From the NCBI GenBank assembly GCA_002077065.1, contig NAJO01000020.1, forward strand, positions 620,001 to 684,000: 64,000 nucleotides of DNA. Reading direction: 5' to 3'. The stretch is from Cryoendolithus antarcticus. Its lineage: Eukaryota > Ascomycota > Dothideomycetes > Cladosporiales > Cladosporiaceae. The notes under the pieces were generated by a model. The model made no database searches. It was not told the DNA's origin and saw only the letters and a list, made by a program, of their open reading frames with translations. The position numbers and the translations under genes are program-made. Shown here piece by piece: positions 32,797 through 44,958 of the stretch; the stretch's first letter is position 1; each line of letters begins with the position of its first letter.

Positions 32797-33407
32797 ACGC
32801 CAGCATGAGAGCAAGCAGTTCAGCGGAATAAGCTCCGCGCGCGGAGAGCGATCGAATGCAGAGAATGGCCTATGGTAAAGGGTACGGCGAAAGCATAGAA
32901 TGTACATATCTGCAGAGCTTCGTTACGCGACGAACACAATACTGTCTGATGGGGTTGTTACGTAGTGTTAATGATTGACCATCAAACAATGCCATCCTAC
33001 CTATATAGGCTAGCGCCTGCGAGACAGAGTCGTTCCGAGTGCCGACGTTAGTCAGCGACTCTCAGCCCTGAGGTACTTTCACTACCGATGCATGCGAGCT
33101 CAGTGGCACAGCTGATAGGACAGCGGGATCAGTGGCGCAAGGATCCTGTAGGCGACATTGGTGATGCGTTGATCTGAGCCTGAGAGCGACAGCTGTACAC
33201 GTTGGATTTGTGGCTCAGGTCGCAGTCACAGCTCATGACCCAGCAGAGGACATTCACTGCAGCGTAGCTGTCGGCGCCTCAACCCTCCGCTCCGCCCCAA
33301 GCGGCCTCGCATAACCCCGATCCGCCCCCGGAATTCCACCCTCAGTTGGACTTCCGCCGTCGATCATCGAACCACTGCCATACAACATCAAGCCCTCGAT
33401 CGCGACC
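32797..33407. other. Intergenic, no gene seen
   Basis: 3' region of the carrier gene and upstream region of the Zn2Cys6 gene. No coding exon seen. Confidence 0.5.
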
Positions 33408-36135
33408 ATGGAACCCTCCAACTCCTCTAACTCTCCGGAAAGCGACTACTTCAACAACCTTTCCCGCCCCGCCCCGCCCTCTCAGCCCCGACGGCCCTCC
33501 CAAGACGACGTCCCGAAACCGAAACGCATTGCCTGCGTGCTCTGCCGCAAACGAAAGCTCAAGTGTGATGGCGGCAAGCCCTCTTGCGCGACATGTACGC
33601 GGCTGCAGCACGACTGCAATTACGATGAGGTGCGGAGGAAGAGCGGACCTAAAAGGGGATATGTGAAGACGCTGGAGGCGCGCTTGGCGCGACTAGAGGC
33701 TGAGGTTAGCGAGGGGAAGGGAGATGAAGGTACGCAGGAGGCGAGAAGGGAGGATGGGGTGAATGGCATGGCGCCTGTGGCGGAGAGTAGGAGGGAAACG
33801 CGCGGGGAACTGCCGTCAACACTGAATGCGAGTGCGACGATACCAGCAAATGGACTGGGCGAAGGTCCACTAGATACGAGTCCGGACGAGCCCTTTCCGT
33901 GGGAGATGATAGGGCTAGGACTGGACGAGCCGCTTCCACCACAGGAGGCTATGGATGAGCTGACACAAGCGTACTTCGATAAGATTCACCCTTCAGCGCC
34001 TATGATCCATCGCCCACGGTTCATGGCTGCAATGAATCTGGCGCCTCATATGCGACCACCTATATGCCTGCGATACGCCATGTGGGCCAATGCAGCAGCG
34101 GTGTCAGATCGCTACGAGAATCTGGCAGAGCACTTCTACCACCGATGTCGGAAGTACCTGCAGCAGGACGAGATGAAAGGCCATGGCGAGGGCATGATCA
34201 CTCTCGCGCATGCGCAGACCTGGGTCTTGATGGCATTCTACGAGTTCAAGATGATGTTTTTCCCGCGAGCATGGATGTCCGCAGGTCGAGCTTGCCGAAT
34301 GGTGCAGATGATGGGATTGCATCGGCTAGATGGCAGTGGTCTGGATGTAAAGCAATGTCTACCGCCTCCACGAGACTGGACAGAGCGGGAAGAGCGGAGA
34401 CGCACGTTCTGGATGAGCTTCTGCACAGACAGGTACTCGAGTATAGGAACCGGATGGCCGATGACTATCGAGGAGAAAGACATTATGACTATCTTGCCTG
34501 TGAGCGAGGACGAGTACCAGCTGAGCAAGCCTCGCAAGACTATGACTCTTGCTGAGGCATTGGATCCGTCTGGAGCTCCGAACCTATCAAGCTTCGGCGG
34601 CGTGATTCTGATGGCAACGTTGTTCGGCCGCAACTTGACTCACTTGCACAGACCTGGACCGGACGACAAGGACGACGATCTTAACGGTGACTTCTGGAAG
34701 CGGCATCGAGCCATGGAGAATGTATTGCTGAACACGGCGTTGGCTTTGCCAGATCAGCTGCGCTTACCATATGGACTCAGCGATCCAAACATCATCTTCC
34801 TGAATATGAATATCCATACATCGGCAATTTGCTTGCATCAAGCGGCGATCTTCAAAGCGGATCGAAATCGTCTGCCCGCAAGAGTCTCGGCGGAGAGCAA
34901 AGTGAGGTGTATAACTGCTGCAGCTGAGATTGCAAGCATCATGCGGACGATCAGTCACCTTGACCTGTCGGCGGTATGTCACTTCGGTTCTGACGAGGTA
35001 TTCGCACCACTGACAAACATCACAGATGAACCCGTTCATATCGTTTTGTCTCTACGTTGCAGCTCGAGTCTTTGTCCAATACCTCAAATCACGCCCTAAA
35101 GACGGCAACGTCCTGACTTCATTGCGGTTCCTACTTGCAGCAATGCACGCCATCAAGCGCAAGAACCCACTCACCGAGTCCTTCCTCGTGCAGCTCGACG
35201 TCGATCTCGAGAGCGCTGGTTTGGAAGACTCTGCATCCCTGCGTGCATCGATGCCCAAGCAGAGCAAAGCGCCAGATAAGACACCCGGCTGTGTACAAAG
35301 TCACCTCGCAATGGAGGAATTGGCTTGTGGCGGGAGACCCACATACGGCGACACCGGCCTAGCAGTCTACAATCAGCCTGACGCCGAACGCGTACCCAAG
35401 ATCGCTATCGTCCCACGCCACGTTGATCCCTTCACCTACTCGCCACAGGAGCTGAACCCACATTTCGCGGACTTCCAGCCAGTATCGACACAAGGTCGAT
35501 ATGACCTACCAAACCGCGAGCAACGCACGCCAGGCTCCATGCATACTATCAACGACTCGGCTGCGAACACGAATACCTACGGCAGCCCACCAAACTTCAA
35601 CGGCGACATGGACACGAGTCCCGACGGCAGTGGAGGTGAGAACCAGAGTCCTGGCTCGCTGCAACACACATCAAGTCATACGAGTCAAACAGGCTATTCG
35701 CCGTCGACGCAAGACCCGAAGCCAACACAGCAGCAATACCAACAGCAGACCAATGGCAACAGTCAAATGCCACAACGGCCGACTTACTCCCAGTTTCCGA
35801 CGACGCAACGGCCCTACGATCCTCTCGATTTCTCGCAGATGCCGATTGACTATTCCAATTTCCCTAGCAACTCGAACTCCACGGTCTTCAGTCTGCCTAC
35901 GTCAAATACAGCGTACACTATGCCTGCCACCTGGAATAGCAGTAGCAGTACGGGCTTTACGCCTGGTCCTTCGACGGGATTTACGCCGAATGCTGGCGGG
36001 ATGGGCGACATACCGGTGCTGAGTGAGGCCGAGTGGTCGGCTATGCTGGAGCAGCCGTATGAGTGGGAGACCACTGGTTTTGTGGCTGGAGAGGGAAACA
36101 TGCTGGATCATACGGCTACTGCGGGGAGGCGGTAG
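33408..36135 (+). CDS. Zn(II)2Cys6 transcription factor with fungal_trans domain
   Basis: Exons 33408-34973 and 35026-36135 (52-nt intron, GTATGT donor, CTGAC branch, CACAG acceptor) give 891 residues. The zinc cluster (residues ~45-72) reads ACVLCRKRKLKCDGGKPSCA, then TCTRLQHDCNYDEVRRKSGP, followed by a linker and a short coiled coil (GYVKTLEARLARLEAEVSEG). The fungal-specific regulatory domain runs from ~residue 180 (AYFDKIHPSAPMIHRPRF) through GRACRMVQMMGLHRLDG and EERRRTFWMSFCTDRYSSIG. The C-terminal 250 residues are rich in Gln, Asn, Ser, Thr and Pro (QQYQQQTNGN), a likely activation region. The C-R-K-R-K-L-K-C cluster followed by SGPKRGYVK recalls lipid- and cutin-response regulators, but I cannot name an orthologue. 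Confidence 0.9.
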
Positions 36136-36889
36136 CCAATGTTGGATATGCTGTGCTAGCGGGACAGGGTTGCAACGTGACGACAGCTACGAGGCGTTGC
36201 GGGATGATACCAGGTTGGATTATGTGGGCGTTGAGTCTTTGGGATCAAGAATGGCAGGATCGCCATATCACCACTCAAGGTGGCAAACGGGTCATTTACT
36301 CAAGGTTGGATAGTCAACTTCAGCACACTGCGTGCATGCTTTCAATCTGTATCACTTGACTATCCCTTCCTCAATCCCGCTTTGGTGCTTCGCCGCTCCA
36401 CCGCTGCGTGAACCCCGCAGCGTCCATTAGCTCACGGCTCAGACTGCATGGCTCGGGCGCATGTACATTTGCACGTGTATGTGTGCCCTCAAGCGCTCTC
36501 AGCCCCGACCTCAGCGACTCGCGACAACCGCTTGGATCGTCGGATCACGATTAATTCGCATCGTGTAGCAGCTAAAGGCGCGACACACGCGTCTCGGTGC
36601 GAAGTGGCCACGGTGGGACCACGGTTTACTGGTCGCGGTCGCTGCTGCACTCCACTGAAGGTCGAGCCGGTCGTCAAAAAATCGACCCCTTAGTCACGTC
36701 ATTTGCGACCATGATGTCTGCCGCCTCGAGATCCCTTGAACCATAGAGGGCGTTCAAGTCGGGATTGCGATCGTCCTCACGCTTCTCCATATTGGTCCTG
36801 AGCCTGGATGTGATACCCATCAATCCCCGTTCGGGAAATCTCATCACATGGCCTCTCATCTCCTATGATATTTCCCTCCCTGAGCCCTC
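36136..36889. other. Intergenic, no gene seen
   Basis: Convergent 3' region between the transcription factor and COX19. The plus-strand frame starting at 36765 is a shadow of COX19 and its 3' region. Confidence 0.5.
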
Positions 36890-37201
36890 TCACTTCCCGG
36901 CTATCGCCCCCTCAGCCTCGCCACCCTTCTCCGCCACATCCCCTCCCTCTCCATTTCCGAATCCAAGATTCTTCATGGAGTCCGGTGCCATCAAGTTCCG
37001 CTCCATACGACACTGTAAGTATCCTTTACTCAGCTCCCTACACTCGGGAGCGTTCGTACCTTTGACCCGCTTCAAGCAAGCCAAGTACTTTTTCATGATG
37101 GGCTGGCACTCGGCATCGTGGTCGAGTGGGAAGGAGCCACGTTCAGGCGGTATGGGCTTGGTGATCTTGATACCTGCGCCAGGGGCGCCGAAGGTGGACA
37201 T
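36890..37201 (-). CDS. COX19: Cytochrome c oxidase assembly protein COX19
   Basis: A single exon of 103 residues. MSTFGAPGAG, then PPERGSFPLDHDAECQPIMK, KYLACLKR, PECRELSKGYLQCRMERNLM and APDSMKNLGFG match Cox19 throughout. The twin CX9C motifs are CQPIMKKYLAC and CRELSKGYLQC, which fold as a CHCH domain in the intermembrane space through the Mia40 pathway. By family knowledge it takes part in copper delivery to cytochrome oxidase. The C-terminal 20 residues are a Gly/Glu-rich tail (GNGEGGDVAEKGGEAEGA), longer than in yeast. The GTAAGT-like string at 37015 on the opposite strand is coincidental; the coding frame is uninterrupted. Confidence 0.95.
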   Translation of the reverse strand: MSTFGAPGAGIKITKPIPPERGSFPLDHDAECQPIMKKYLACLKRVKGTNAPECRELSKGYLQCRMERNLMAPDSMKNLGFGNGEGGDVAEKGGEAEGAIAGK

Positions 37202-38082
37202 TTTGGCTCGAGATCTGGCGATGGGTGGAGAAAGCTGCGCGTGGACAGCATAGAGATGTTTGTATGTAGCACATGTATGTAGTCAAAAGGCTTGGCGAGT
37301 TGGGACGTGCGGCGAGCAACCTCGATGGCACCACTGAAAGCCTCGCCCTTGACCGCCTCTAGAACGACAGCTTTTCTCCTCTATTCCTTCGCATCCAGTC
37401 TTCGTCACCATATCAACCGTCATGTAGTTCGCTGTGCCCGGCTGTGTGCACACGGTAGTCCCCACTCAACCCGAGAGACTCTCGAGAGTCTCGGTGTCTT
37501 GCACATACATGTAGCCTCGCACACCCTTCCCGCGTTACCAAGCTACGTACTTAGTATAGACCACAGGCAAGCATCCCTCTTCTATAATTGTTCTATCTGC
37601 TCATTCCGATTTTTGTTGAGTTCCTACTCGTACTACGATGAACAAATGTCCACTCAGTCTGCTACAGCTGCCCCACCACTGGGAATAAGAGCATCACACA
37701 GCTAGCAAGCCAAGTTGTCTCTAGATGCCGTCCTGGCTCGCCGTCTGCCCCTGGATTGTTCCAGGAGGGTCTGTTGTCTGCAATCAGGCCGAGCGGCTGC
37801 GCGCCGAGCTCCTAATGCCCTCGCGCGCGCTCCGCACCTCGCAGCCTTTCTACTTATCGCGACGCGCAAAGCACTACCCCGCGCAAGCCCCGCGTGGAAG
37901 ACGACCGAGGATCACTATGGAGCTGTCCCAACATATGAGGTCTGAAAGAAAACAATCAGCGTTCAAGTAGTACTGAGGACTTGCGAAGACTTTGACTGTT
38001 GTTCTCCCCATTCGTGTTACTGCTAGCAATCCTCGTAGCGCCCAGCAATATCAAACGAAACAAAATCCCGTCAACCGCCAAA
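37202..38082. other. Intergenic, no gene seen
   Basis: Upstream region shared by COX19 (minus) and the alcohol dehydrogenase (plus). It holds a perfect 18-bp palindrome, GAGACTCTCGAGAGTCTC, at 37475-37492, and a TACATGTAG motif at 37506-37514. Confidence 0.5.
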
Positions 38083-39499
38083 ATGTCTGAGCCCGAGATC
38101 CCCAAGAAATGCAAGGCCGGTGTTGTCGTCAATGAGGGACCTGACTTTCGAGTCGAAATTCAAGAGGTTGACGTACCAGAACCCGGTAGGGCGGACTCGT
38201 TCGTACGAAAAGAGCTCGCGTTCCTGACATTCCACGCCCAATACAGGCCCGAATGATGTCCTCCTCAAGCTCAATGCTACTGGTCTCTGCATGAGCGACA
38301 TCCACTTCATGATGAATGACTGGGCAGTCCCTCCCATGAGCACCTTCGGCATCAAGTGCGCTGGACACGAAGGCGCTGGTGTGGTCGTCAAAGTCGGCTC
38401 AAATGTTCAGGACTGGAAGGTTGGAGATAGAGGAGGTGTCAAGCCCCTCTGGGACGTGTGCCACAACTGCGAGCATGTAAGGGGATCGCGAGGTAATGCG
38501 TATAAGTGGGCAAGGAGTTCCTGACAAGCGAGTAGTGCTACACCGGGCGCGAGAATTACTGCCAGAAGGGCGTGTACACCGGACTTGTGGCTACCGGGTA
38601 ACGCTTCCTTGCGGAACTTGGCATGCACTTCCAGGCACTGACGGACCGACAGGACATATCAGCAGTACATCACATCGCCGGCAGTTGGTCTACCCTAATC
38701 AAAGCGTGCTGTGCAAGTGCTGACAATTCGACAGATCTACACAAGTCGTATTCCCGATGGCGTCCCAGACGAAGTCGCCGGACCTATCATGTGCTCAGCT
38801 AGCACAATGCATCGCGCCCTGATCGATTCCGGCCTCAAGGCTGGCAACTGGGTAGTGTTCCCAGGCGGCGGAGGTGGAGTCGGGATCCAGGGCGTGCAAC
38901 TCGCGAAGTAGGACCACCTGCAATCGTCACATCGGGATTTCAGTGCTGACAAGGTCCTAGGGCCATGGGCATGCGTCCCATCGTCATCGACGGCGGCGAG
39001 AAGAAGCAAAAGCTCGCAGAAAGCCTAGGCGCAGACGCGTTCATCGACTTTACCAAGGAGAAGGACGTGGCGGCCAAGGTCAAGGAGATTGCCGACGGTA
39101 TCGGCGCTCATGGCGTGCTCGTGACCGCCTACCAAGCCTACAACGGTACACCACTGATCTATCCACGACTCTGTCGTACATCTCGCTAACATTCCGAAAG
39201 ACTCCATCTCTTACATCGGCGACCGCATCGGCAGCAAGATCATGTGCATTGCTCTCCCGCCCGCCGGCACGATCACGCTCGGCACAGATCCCAACTTCTT
39301 CGCGTTCAAGAACTTGAGCATCACGGGAACGCTGGTCGGCACGATGCAGGATACTGCTGCGACGCTCGAGTACGCGCGTAGAGGACAGCTGAAGTCTATT
39401 GCTGAAGTAAGGGGGCTGAGCGCAATGCCAGAGAGCGTGCAGCAGTTGCGGAGAGGCGAGATCGCAGGGAGGATTGTGATCGACTTCAACAAGGAGTAA
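38083..39499 (+). CDS. Zinc-dependent alcohol dehydrogenase (MDR family)
   Basis: Seven exons: 38083-38185, 38247-38476, 38536-38597, 38653-38683, 38735-38907, 38961-39145 and 39201-39499, giving 360 residues. All six introns are 51-61 nt, most with CTGAC or CTAAC branch points, and every join keeps phase; exon 4 is only 31 nt. Zinc-site residues are present: catalytic Cys and His in GLCMSDIHF and CAGHEGAGVVV, structural zinc in CHNCEHCYTGRENYC. The cofactor fold has PGGGGGVGIQGVQLAK, then VIDGGEKKQKLAESLGADAF, implying NAD as cofactor. This is the tetrameric yeast-type ADH branch, though residue 1-35 (KKCKAGVVVNEGPDFRVEIQ) and CMSDIHFMM suggest a divergent fungal subgroup, so the physiological substrate is uncertain. 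Confidence 0.9.
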
Positions 39500-40740
39500 G
39501 TCAGGCGGGAGTGACTCATGTAAAGAAGTACAGCCGAGATTTGTGCGAAAGAAAGCAGCAGCTCTCACAGGCTTTGGGCCTTCTGTGTGCCCGTTACGGT
39601 ATCTGCTACCGTCACGAAATGTTCAGTGACCGAACTTCAGCGCGCTGGCAAAGAAGCGAGTTCCATTGTCGTTGTTCCCTGATCCCTACCTACCTCAACC
39701 TCTCATAAGCTGTTCCCTGCGTGCGAACCCGCGTCCCCGCAAACGTCTCTGCACGACATCCTCGCAGCTCTCCACAAGTACCAATGTACCCCAGGTCATC
39801 ACTCACACAGATCATGCGATTTCGTCTAGTTTCCCAGTGTGGAGCTACCGCCTTTCAACCTTATGCATCAGCTGTTGGGATCGAAATGGGCCTATCGCGA
39901 TGCCATGTGGCTGATCCTTGTTCTGCAATAGATCCTTCTCAACAGCGGGCTATTGGGTTGACGTGAGTCGTCCCTGCGTCAGCCCGCCATACCATGGTGA
40001 GTCCCTGACGATCGAATCGTCGATGATCAGGAATCGCATTCCACAACTCGAGGGTGGTAGAGACGTGATGCGATTCGCATTGATCAACAATCAGCGTTGG
40101 ACACAAGGCGCGAGTCAAGGGATCCCCGTCTTCGCCCCTCGACGGTCATGGCTGATGCCATGGTTGCATCGCTATCTTCCATGAGCATCTTCTCCGAGTT
40201 CTCGCCACCTGGACCCGTACCGAAGGATGTGTAGGATGTCGTGCAGATTCGAGAACTTGTTGACCAATCGCAGATTTGTCTGGGTGCTGTAAGTAAGTCT
40301 GCGTAAGCGAGGCTGCAGGTGTGCTCCCTCAGCTCATAGAGACCTGAAGTGGAGAAGCTGATGCAGGGTCATTGATGGCGTTTGTCTCGTAGGTTAGCGC
40401 AAACCGTCAGGGCGTACACGCAATTAGTGGCGGCGTGTCTGATCACGGCGACCCTCGGAACGTGGTAAAGCGCCCAGTACCGCATGTAACTTAGCAGGAA
40501 GCGTAGACGCTGCCATTTTTGGAATCGCCTGCGTTACAGTCGTGCTGACGTTGAGGAAGTATTGAATGGAGCAGCCAGCTTCGGGAAGAGTGTCGTACAG
40601 AGAATTGCCCCACAATCATTGACAGTATCAACAAGGTCATCTCGAACGAGTCAACGCTGGTACCCATCGCAAGTCGAAAAGGACGTCACCCAAAGCTCTG
40701 GTCGAGCTCTTTGTGTCTCAGAATCCATTTCCAATTCCCA
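39500..40740. other. Gene-poor interval
   Basis: 1.2 kb between convergent genes. No supportable exon or repeat seen. Confidence 0.5.
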
Positions 40741-41825
40741 TCAGAGGGTCTGATACGTCGAATCCATCGATTCCCACGAAGGAAAGTAGAGACCCTCCAA
40801 GCCGTCACTGTAAGCAGGAAGCGCGTTAGGTGCGCCCAGTGTTCCGTCCCACTGCATATTTGGCAGCTGCTCTTCTAGGCTAGCTAGCACGGCCGTGCCG
40901 CTGTCCTGACGATCGAGGCGTGGTCGCATGCCATCGGCAACAGATGACATGTGCTTATCCTTGTCAATGTGCGCCGAAGGCCAGCGAGACCTAGGGCGTT
41001 CCAGGGAGCTACCCGACTTGTTCGTTGCATGAGAGAGGGATTGATCGCCGGATGAATGTCCTGAGCTCAGGGCGTACTCGACGGCTTTTGCGCGCCAAAC
41101 GCTCGCCGGCATGACAAGTGGTCCTGGACGGTCTTCGTTGAAGTCGTGCGCCCACGGATGATGGGGTGCTGGCAAAAGTGGACTTTCCACCAGGTTCGGA
41201 CCTCGACGGATGTATGCTGGTGCGACATCGTACATTGACTCCAAAGAAAACAGGCTCTCTGTCGTCTCCGGCCTGGTGGCTTCCAAGATAGGATAAGTGT
41301 CGTCGCTTGTTGGCGACAATCCACACTCGGAGTCCGATGCATGACCGCTTTCCATGGAGTCGGCTTTAGAATTTCTGTCCACTTGATGCTGATGCGTGTC
41401 GATACCATGACCGCCTGTCTCCTCGCAATTCAAATCTGCATCAAAGTCCTCATTGACAACTCCCAGTAAGTCGAGTATGCTGTGTATGTCTGGCTCGTCA
41501 CTCATACCACTCGCATCACCCGTAGGTAGCGCATCGGCTTGCTGAAGACGCTTGTACATCTCGTGAATCCCTGTCACGAGGTGAGAACGTTGTCGCTCCA
41601 GAAGCTCAACATAACTACGTGTGTAGACGCGATTGCGGTCGATGCGTCGCCGACTGCGCGAAGTCAGTAATACGTAAGAACGCTGGATTACGCAGCCACG
41701 TACCTGTATCCGCAAACGCTATCGTCGCCTTTGCACCTGTTGCATGGGAAATAGCCATCGCACTTGCCCTTCTTCAATCTACATCTATCGCATGCTTTGC
41801 GAACTCGAGTGCGAAATTCAGACAT
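40741..41825 (-). CDS. Zn(II)2Cys6 transcription factor (short type)
   Basis: Exons 41825-41704 and 41653-40741 (50-nt intron, GTACGT donor, ACTGAC branch, CGCAG acceptor) give 344 residues. Exon 1 carries the whole zinc cluster: VRKACDRCRLKKGKCDGYFP, then CNRCKGDDSVCGY. Exon 2 continues directly with RVYTRSYVELLERQRSHLVT and GIHEMYKRLQ, the dimerising coiled coil that follows the cluster in this subgroup. The rest is Ser/Asp-rich, with no fungal_trans middle domain; GPNLVESPLLPAPHHPWAHD and PSWESMDSTYQTL look like short conserved motifs. The type KACDRCRLKK...VYxxxYVExLE is widespread in Pezizomycotina and usually of unknown targets. Without the first exon the protein would lack a DNA-binding domain. 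Confidence 0.9.
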
Positions 41826-42753
41826 GATCTCGAACCTGAAGGAGAAATCGTGATCTCAGATGCACCTTTATGAACCAAAGCCGTGGTGAAGGAAATACAC
41901 AGCTGCTATATGGCCAAGCTGCAATGAACGTACCGTGCCGGACATCGGCGATTCCGGTCCCATCGCTGATCATTGTATTCCATTTGCTTACTCCATGTCA
42001 GGTATTTCGACTGGAAGGGTCCAGAAGCGGCCAGGCATAGTGGGCGGTGCTCGCCTCTACACGTGCGGGAGCAGGGCGAGGCCAGCCCAACGCGCAAAAT
42101 GATTGCAGCATGCCGGCACGCAATCGGCATGTCTTTCGGAATAAAATTGAGGGTCAGCATGCGGATATGAGGTACCGATGGGCATTGGCGAGAATGCCCA
42201 TAAGACCTAGCATCCTTCCCAGCATGCTGTTGTTGAGCTTGACTACCACGGGGCACAATTGGACAGGAACTGCGAGATCGCGATCTCAGGAGTGCCATCT
42301 TCTCATATGTACGGAGTTGTGACCGTGGCCGCGAGCGCATGAGCTGCCAGACAATCGCACTACGAGTAGCGGGGTGGTCAACTGGGTGGTGAGATGTTGT
42401 ATGCAGGCACGGCAGAGCATGTCTCGATCCGGAACGACATCCCCAGGCGTTGAAACGAAAGCTTACATCACGTGCGTACCCTGCTTTCCTTATTCCTCAT
42501 TACATGTCTCGAGGCCACTTCGACCCTCGAGCGAGTCCTGCACCTACAAGCACTACGTACACTACCGTCGACGAACACAGTCTGTCAGTGTGAGTCTGCT
42601 TGGTATCCGTTCTTCCGCGCTGATCGTTGAATTACCACCCGCGCGATGGCACCACCACGCAGCACGCTAGCCACCGGCTCCTTCCGTATCGTCAAACGTC
42701 CCAGCTCATTTTTCGTTTCCACTTGCTCACTAGCAGCTGGAAGATCGATAGTC
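41826..42753. other. Gene-poor interval
   Basis: Upstream region of the short Zn2Cys6 gene. I see no coding exon. Confidence 0.5.
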
Positions 42754-42973
42754 ATGGAGATCGTGCGAACTGTCTTGATTTTCGCAGTTTTGGCCCCCCT
42801 TGTCAGCTGCTCTGCGCATCGATGGGTCGGGTTACACAGGCAGGTATCTCTCGCACGGATGCTTCCAGTGGCTCACCTGCCACACTGAAAGCAATCAGCT
42901 GCGCCTCGGCATGGAAACGCTGGAGACTGTGCGAATCGTGGCACCGAACGGTTTACCTTTTCGACTGCTATAG
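42754..42973 (+). CDS. Possible small secreted protein
   Basis: Tentative two-exon gene, 42754-42843 and 42899-42973, giving 54 residues. Exon 1 encodes a convincing signal peptide (MEIVRTVLIFAVLAPLVSCS A). The 55-nt intron has a GTATCT donor, a CTGAA branch point and an ATCAG acceptor, and joins in phase to a short exon ending at TAG. The mature product would be ~35 residues (HRWVGLHRQ, then LRLGMETLETVRIVAPNGLP) with no Cys after the leader. Nothing in it is recognisable, and a chance hydrophobic frame next to a chance splice pair is possible. Confidence 0.33.
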
Positions 42974-44015
42974 AGCTACATTTTCTCCATTGTCTTCGCG
43001 CTGCCTAATGTCCAGCGGTAGTAACACGTTCATCAGACGTGTTGTCCAATCGCAGCGATGAGGGAACACAAGTGCTGACTCGGAAGTCGCACAAAGGATG
43101 GATCGTCCATGGACAGCCCTACAGTACATACCGTTCTCAGGCATTGCTCTGGCACGAAACATACATACATTCCCGGAACACGAGCCGGAGCGGGGACGAC
43201 CCGACAAGTTGGCATGGGTTCTCGGAGCTGACTCCCTGCACGTGACCCTTGTGCAGTCAGCTAGACCTTTTACAGCCCAGCCGGGCAGACGTCGTATGAT
43301 CATGCAGGCATGCCGCGACCTGTCAAGCGCCAAGCACTATCACTACGTCCGCACTTGCCAATCAGGCTTTGCCGCTGACCGATCTGAGTTCCGTTGTCGA
43401 CGGTGCACACGGCGTGCTGAGTTTGCCTCCCTATGAGATGGTGAGTGCCTCGATCTCGCTGTCTGCGCTGTAGGTATCTCCGCTCCGCGCTTTATTCGGC
43501 ACAGCATCTAGGGGGATGGCTCGCGGCAAACGTGCTGCTAACTCCACAGATGGAGCTGTGGGCGGCTTCACAGCTTTCCCACCTTGTAGACGGTCCAGGA
43601 ATGGAGTGTCGTGTGTGACAATGTGCAATATCTCACACGATAAGCCTGTAGAATGTTACGCTATCCAGCTCCACTCTTTACCAGTGACTGGGCTTCCACA
43701 TCGGCTGAACCGGCAACGTATAGTATTAGCCTCCTAAACCGCTGAACTGGTAGACGGGAGCAGCCGACATCCTCGATCCAAGCCCGGCTTTGCGACCTAC
43801 GCCAACGTCCCGCAGTCTGCGTGCTTCCAATCTCGGCAGCTTCGATTCACACTTGCGATGCTTTGAGGCAGCCAGCTGGATCGGTAACCCACGGATGGAT
43901 CGGATCCTGCAGCGTTCTTTGCGAGCAGAAGATATAATCCTCTAGTACGTTCCTCGCATGTTGCTTTCTCGAATTGTCACGCAACCTCGTAAGATACCAA
44001 TCCTTATATCCCGAT
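42974..44015. other. Gene-poor interval
   Basis: No supportable exon. A possible TATA box (agatataatcc) lies at 43929-43939, about 80 bp before the bHLH gene. Confidence 0.45.
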
Positions 44016-44958
44016 ATGTTTAGTGACGGCTATGGTCTCTGCCATCAGGGCAATCGTACGTTGAGACGCGTGCGGTTCATACGATGCAGACCTCCTGCTG
44101 ACCACTTCAACAGATGATCCTACGCCAGATACTCTGATGTGGCAACAAGCTGCTGGCAGCACGCAGTCGCTGCAATTACCACACCACCTCCCGCATTCGC
44201 TCCTCACACCGCCCTTGCAGATGGGCGAGGTGGCGCAACAGTCGCATCTCCCCACCATCAGCCCACCCTTTCAATTTAGACAAGGCCCGCATGCAGTACC
44301 AACGCCTTGCACGCCGTATCTCTCTACCCCACGGCCTTCGGGAGGGTCATCATGCCCTGGCCAGATTGACTATGGCTTCCCTCACGCACCCTCCTATCTT
44401 CAGTCCGCTCAGTCCTCGTCGGCGCAATCAACGGGTGTCATGATCACTCCCCAGTCATCAGACCTACCCGACGCCGAGTCTGTCCCAGTGGCCAAGTCAC
44501 CACATATTGCCCTAAGTGCAACGACGGAGGGCCGGTCCAAATCGCGCCGGCCCCCGCTGAAGCGCACGAGCCGAGAACCATCTACCAAGCCTTCTCGTGT
44601 TCCTCACAGTGTTGTCGAGCGCCGTTATCGCAATAATCTCCGTTCCCAGCTCGACACGCTCACGTCCAAGGTGCCCGTCCTAAAGGACAACTATCCATGC
44701 GCACTCGACATCGAAGACTCGAGCCGCTCGGTCAAGGGCCCGTCGAAGGCCGTTGTCATCTCCGCCGCGGTCAAGCACATCGAGCGACTTGAAGCAGATA
44801 ACGTGCGCGCAGCAGACTTCGTGCGCTCTCTGCAGGATCAGATCCAGGGTTTGCAGCGGCTGGTCCGTTGTGATGAGTGCTCTATCTTACGCTATCTGCA
44901 GGGGTTGCAGATGCCTACATTACCTGAGCAAAATCCAGCAGGTCCTCCACGGAGCTAA
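44016..44958 (+). CDS. bHLH transcription factor, SREBP-like basic region
   Basis: Exons 44016-44055 and 44114-44958 (58-nt intron, GTACGT donor, CTGAC branch, ACAG acceptor, phase 1) give 294 residues. Exon 1 is 13 codons (MFSDGYGLCHQGN). Residues ~20-165 are Pro/Ser/Gln-rich and disordered. The bHLH domain starts at RVPHSVVERRYRNNLRSQLD; the loop contains an insert with acidic residues (CALDIEDSSRSVKG), and helix 2 is KAVVISAAVKHIERLEADN, followed by a short leucine-zipper-like continuation. The Tyr in ERRYR at the position usually held by Arg is the mark of SREBP-type basic regions. No transmembrane segment is present, so it is not a membrane-tethered SREBP. It is a nuclear regulator with unknown targets. 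Confidence 0.88.
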
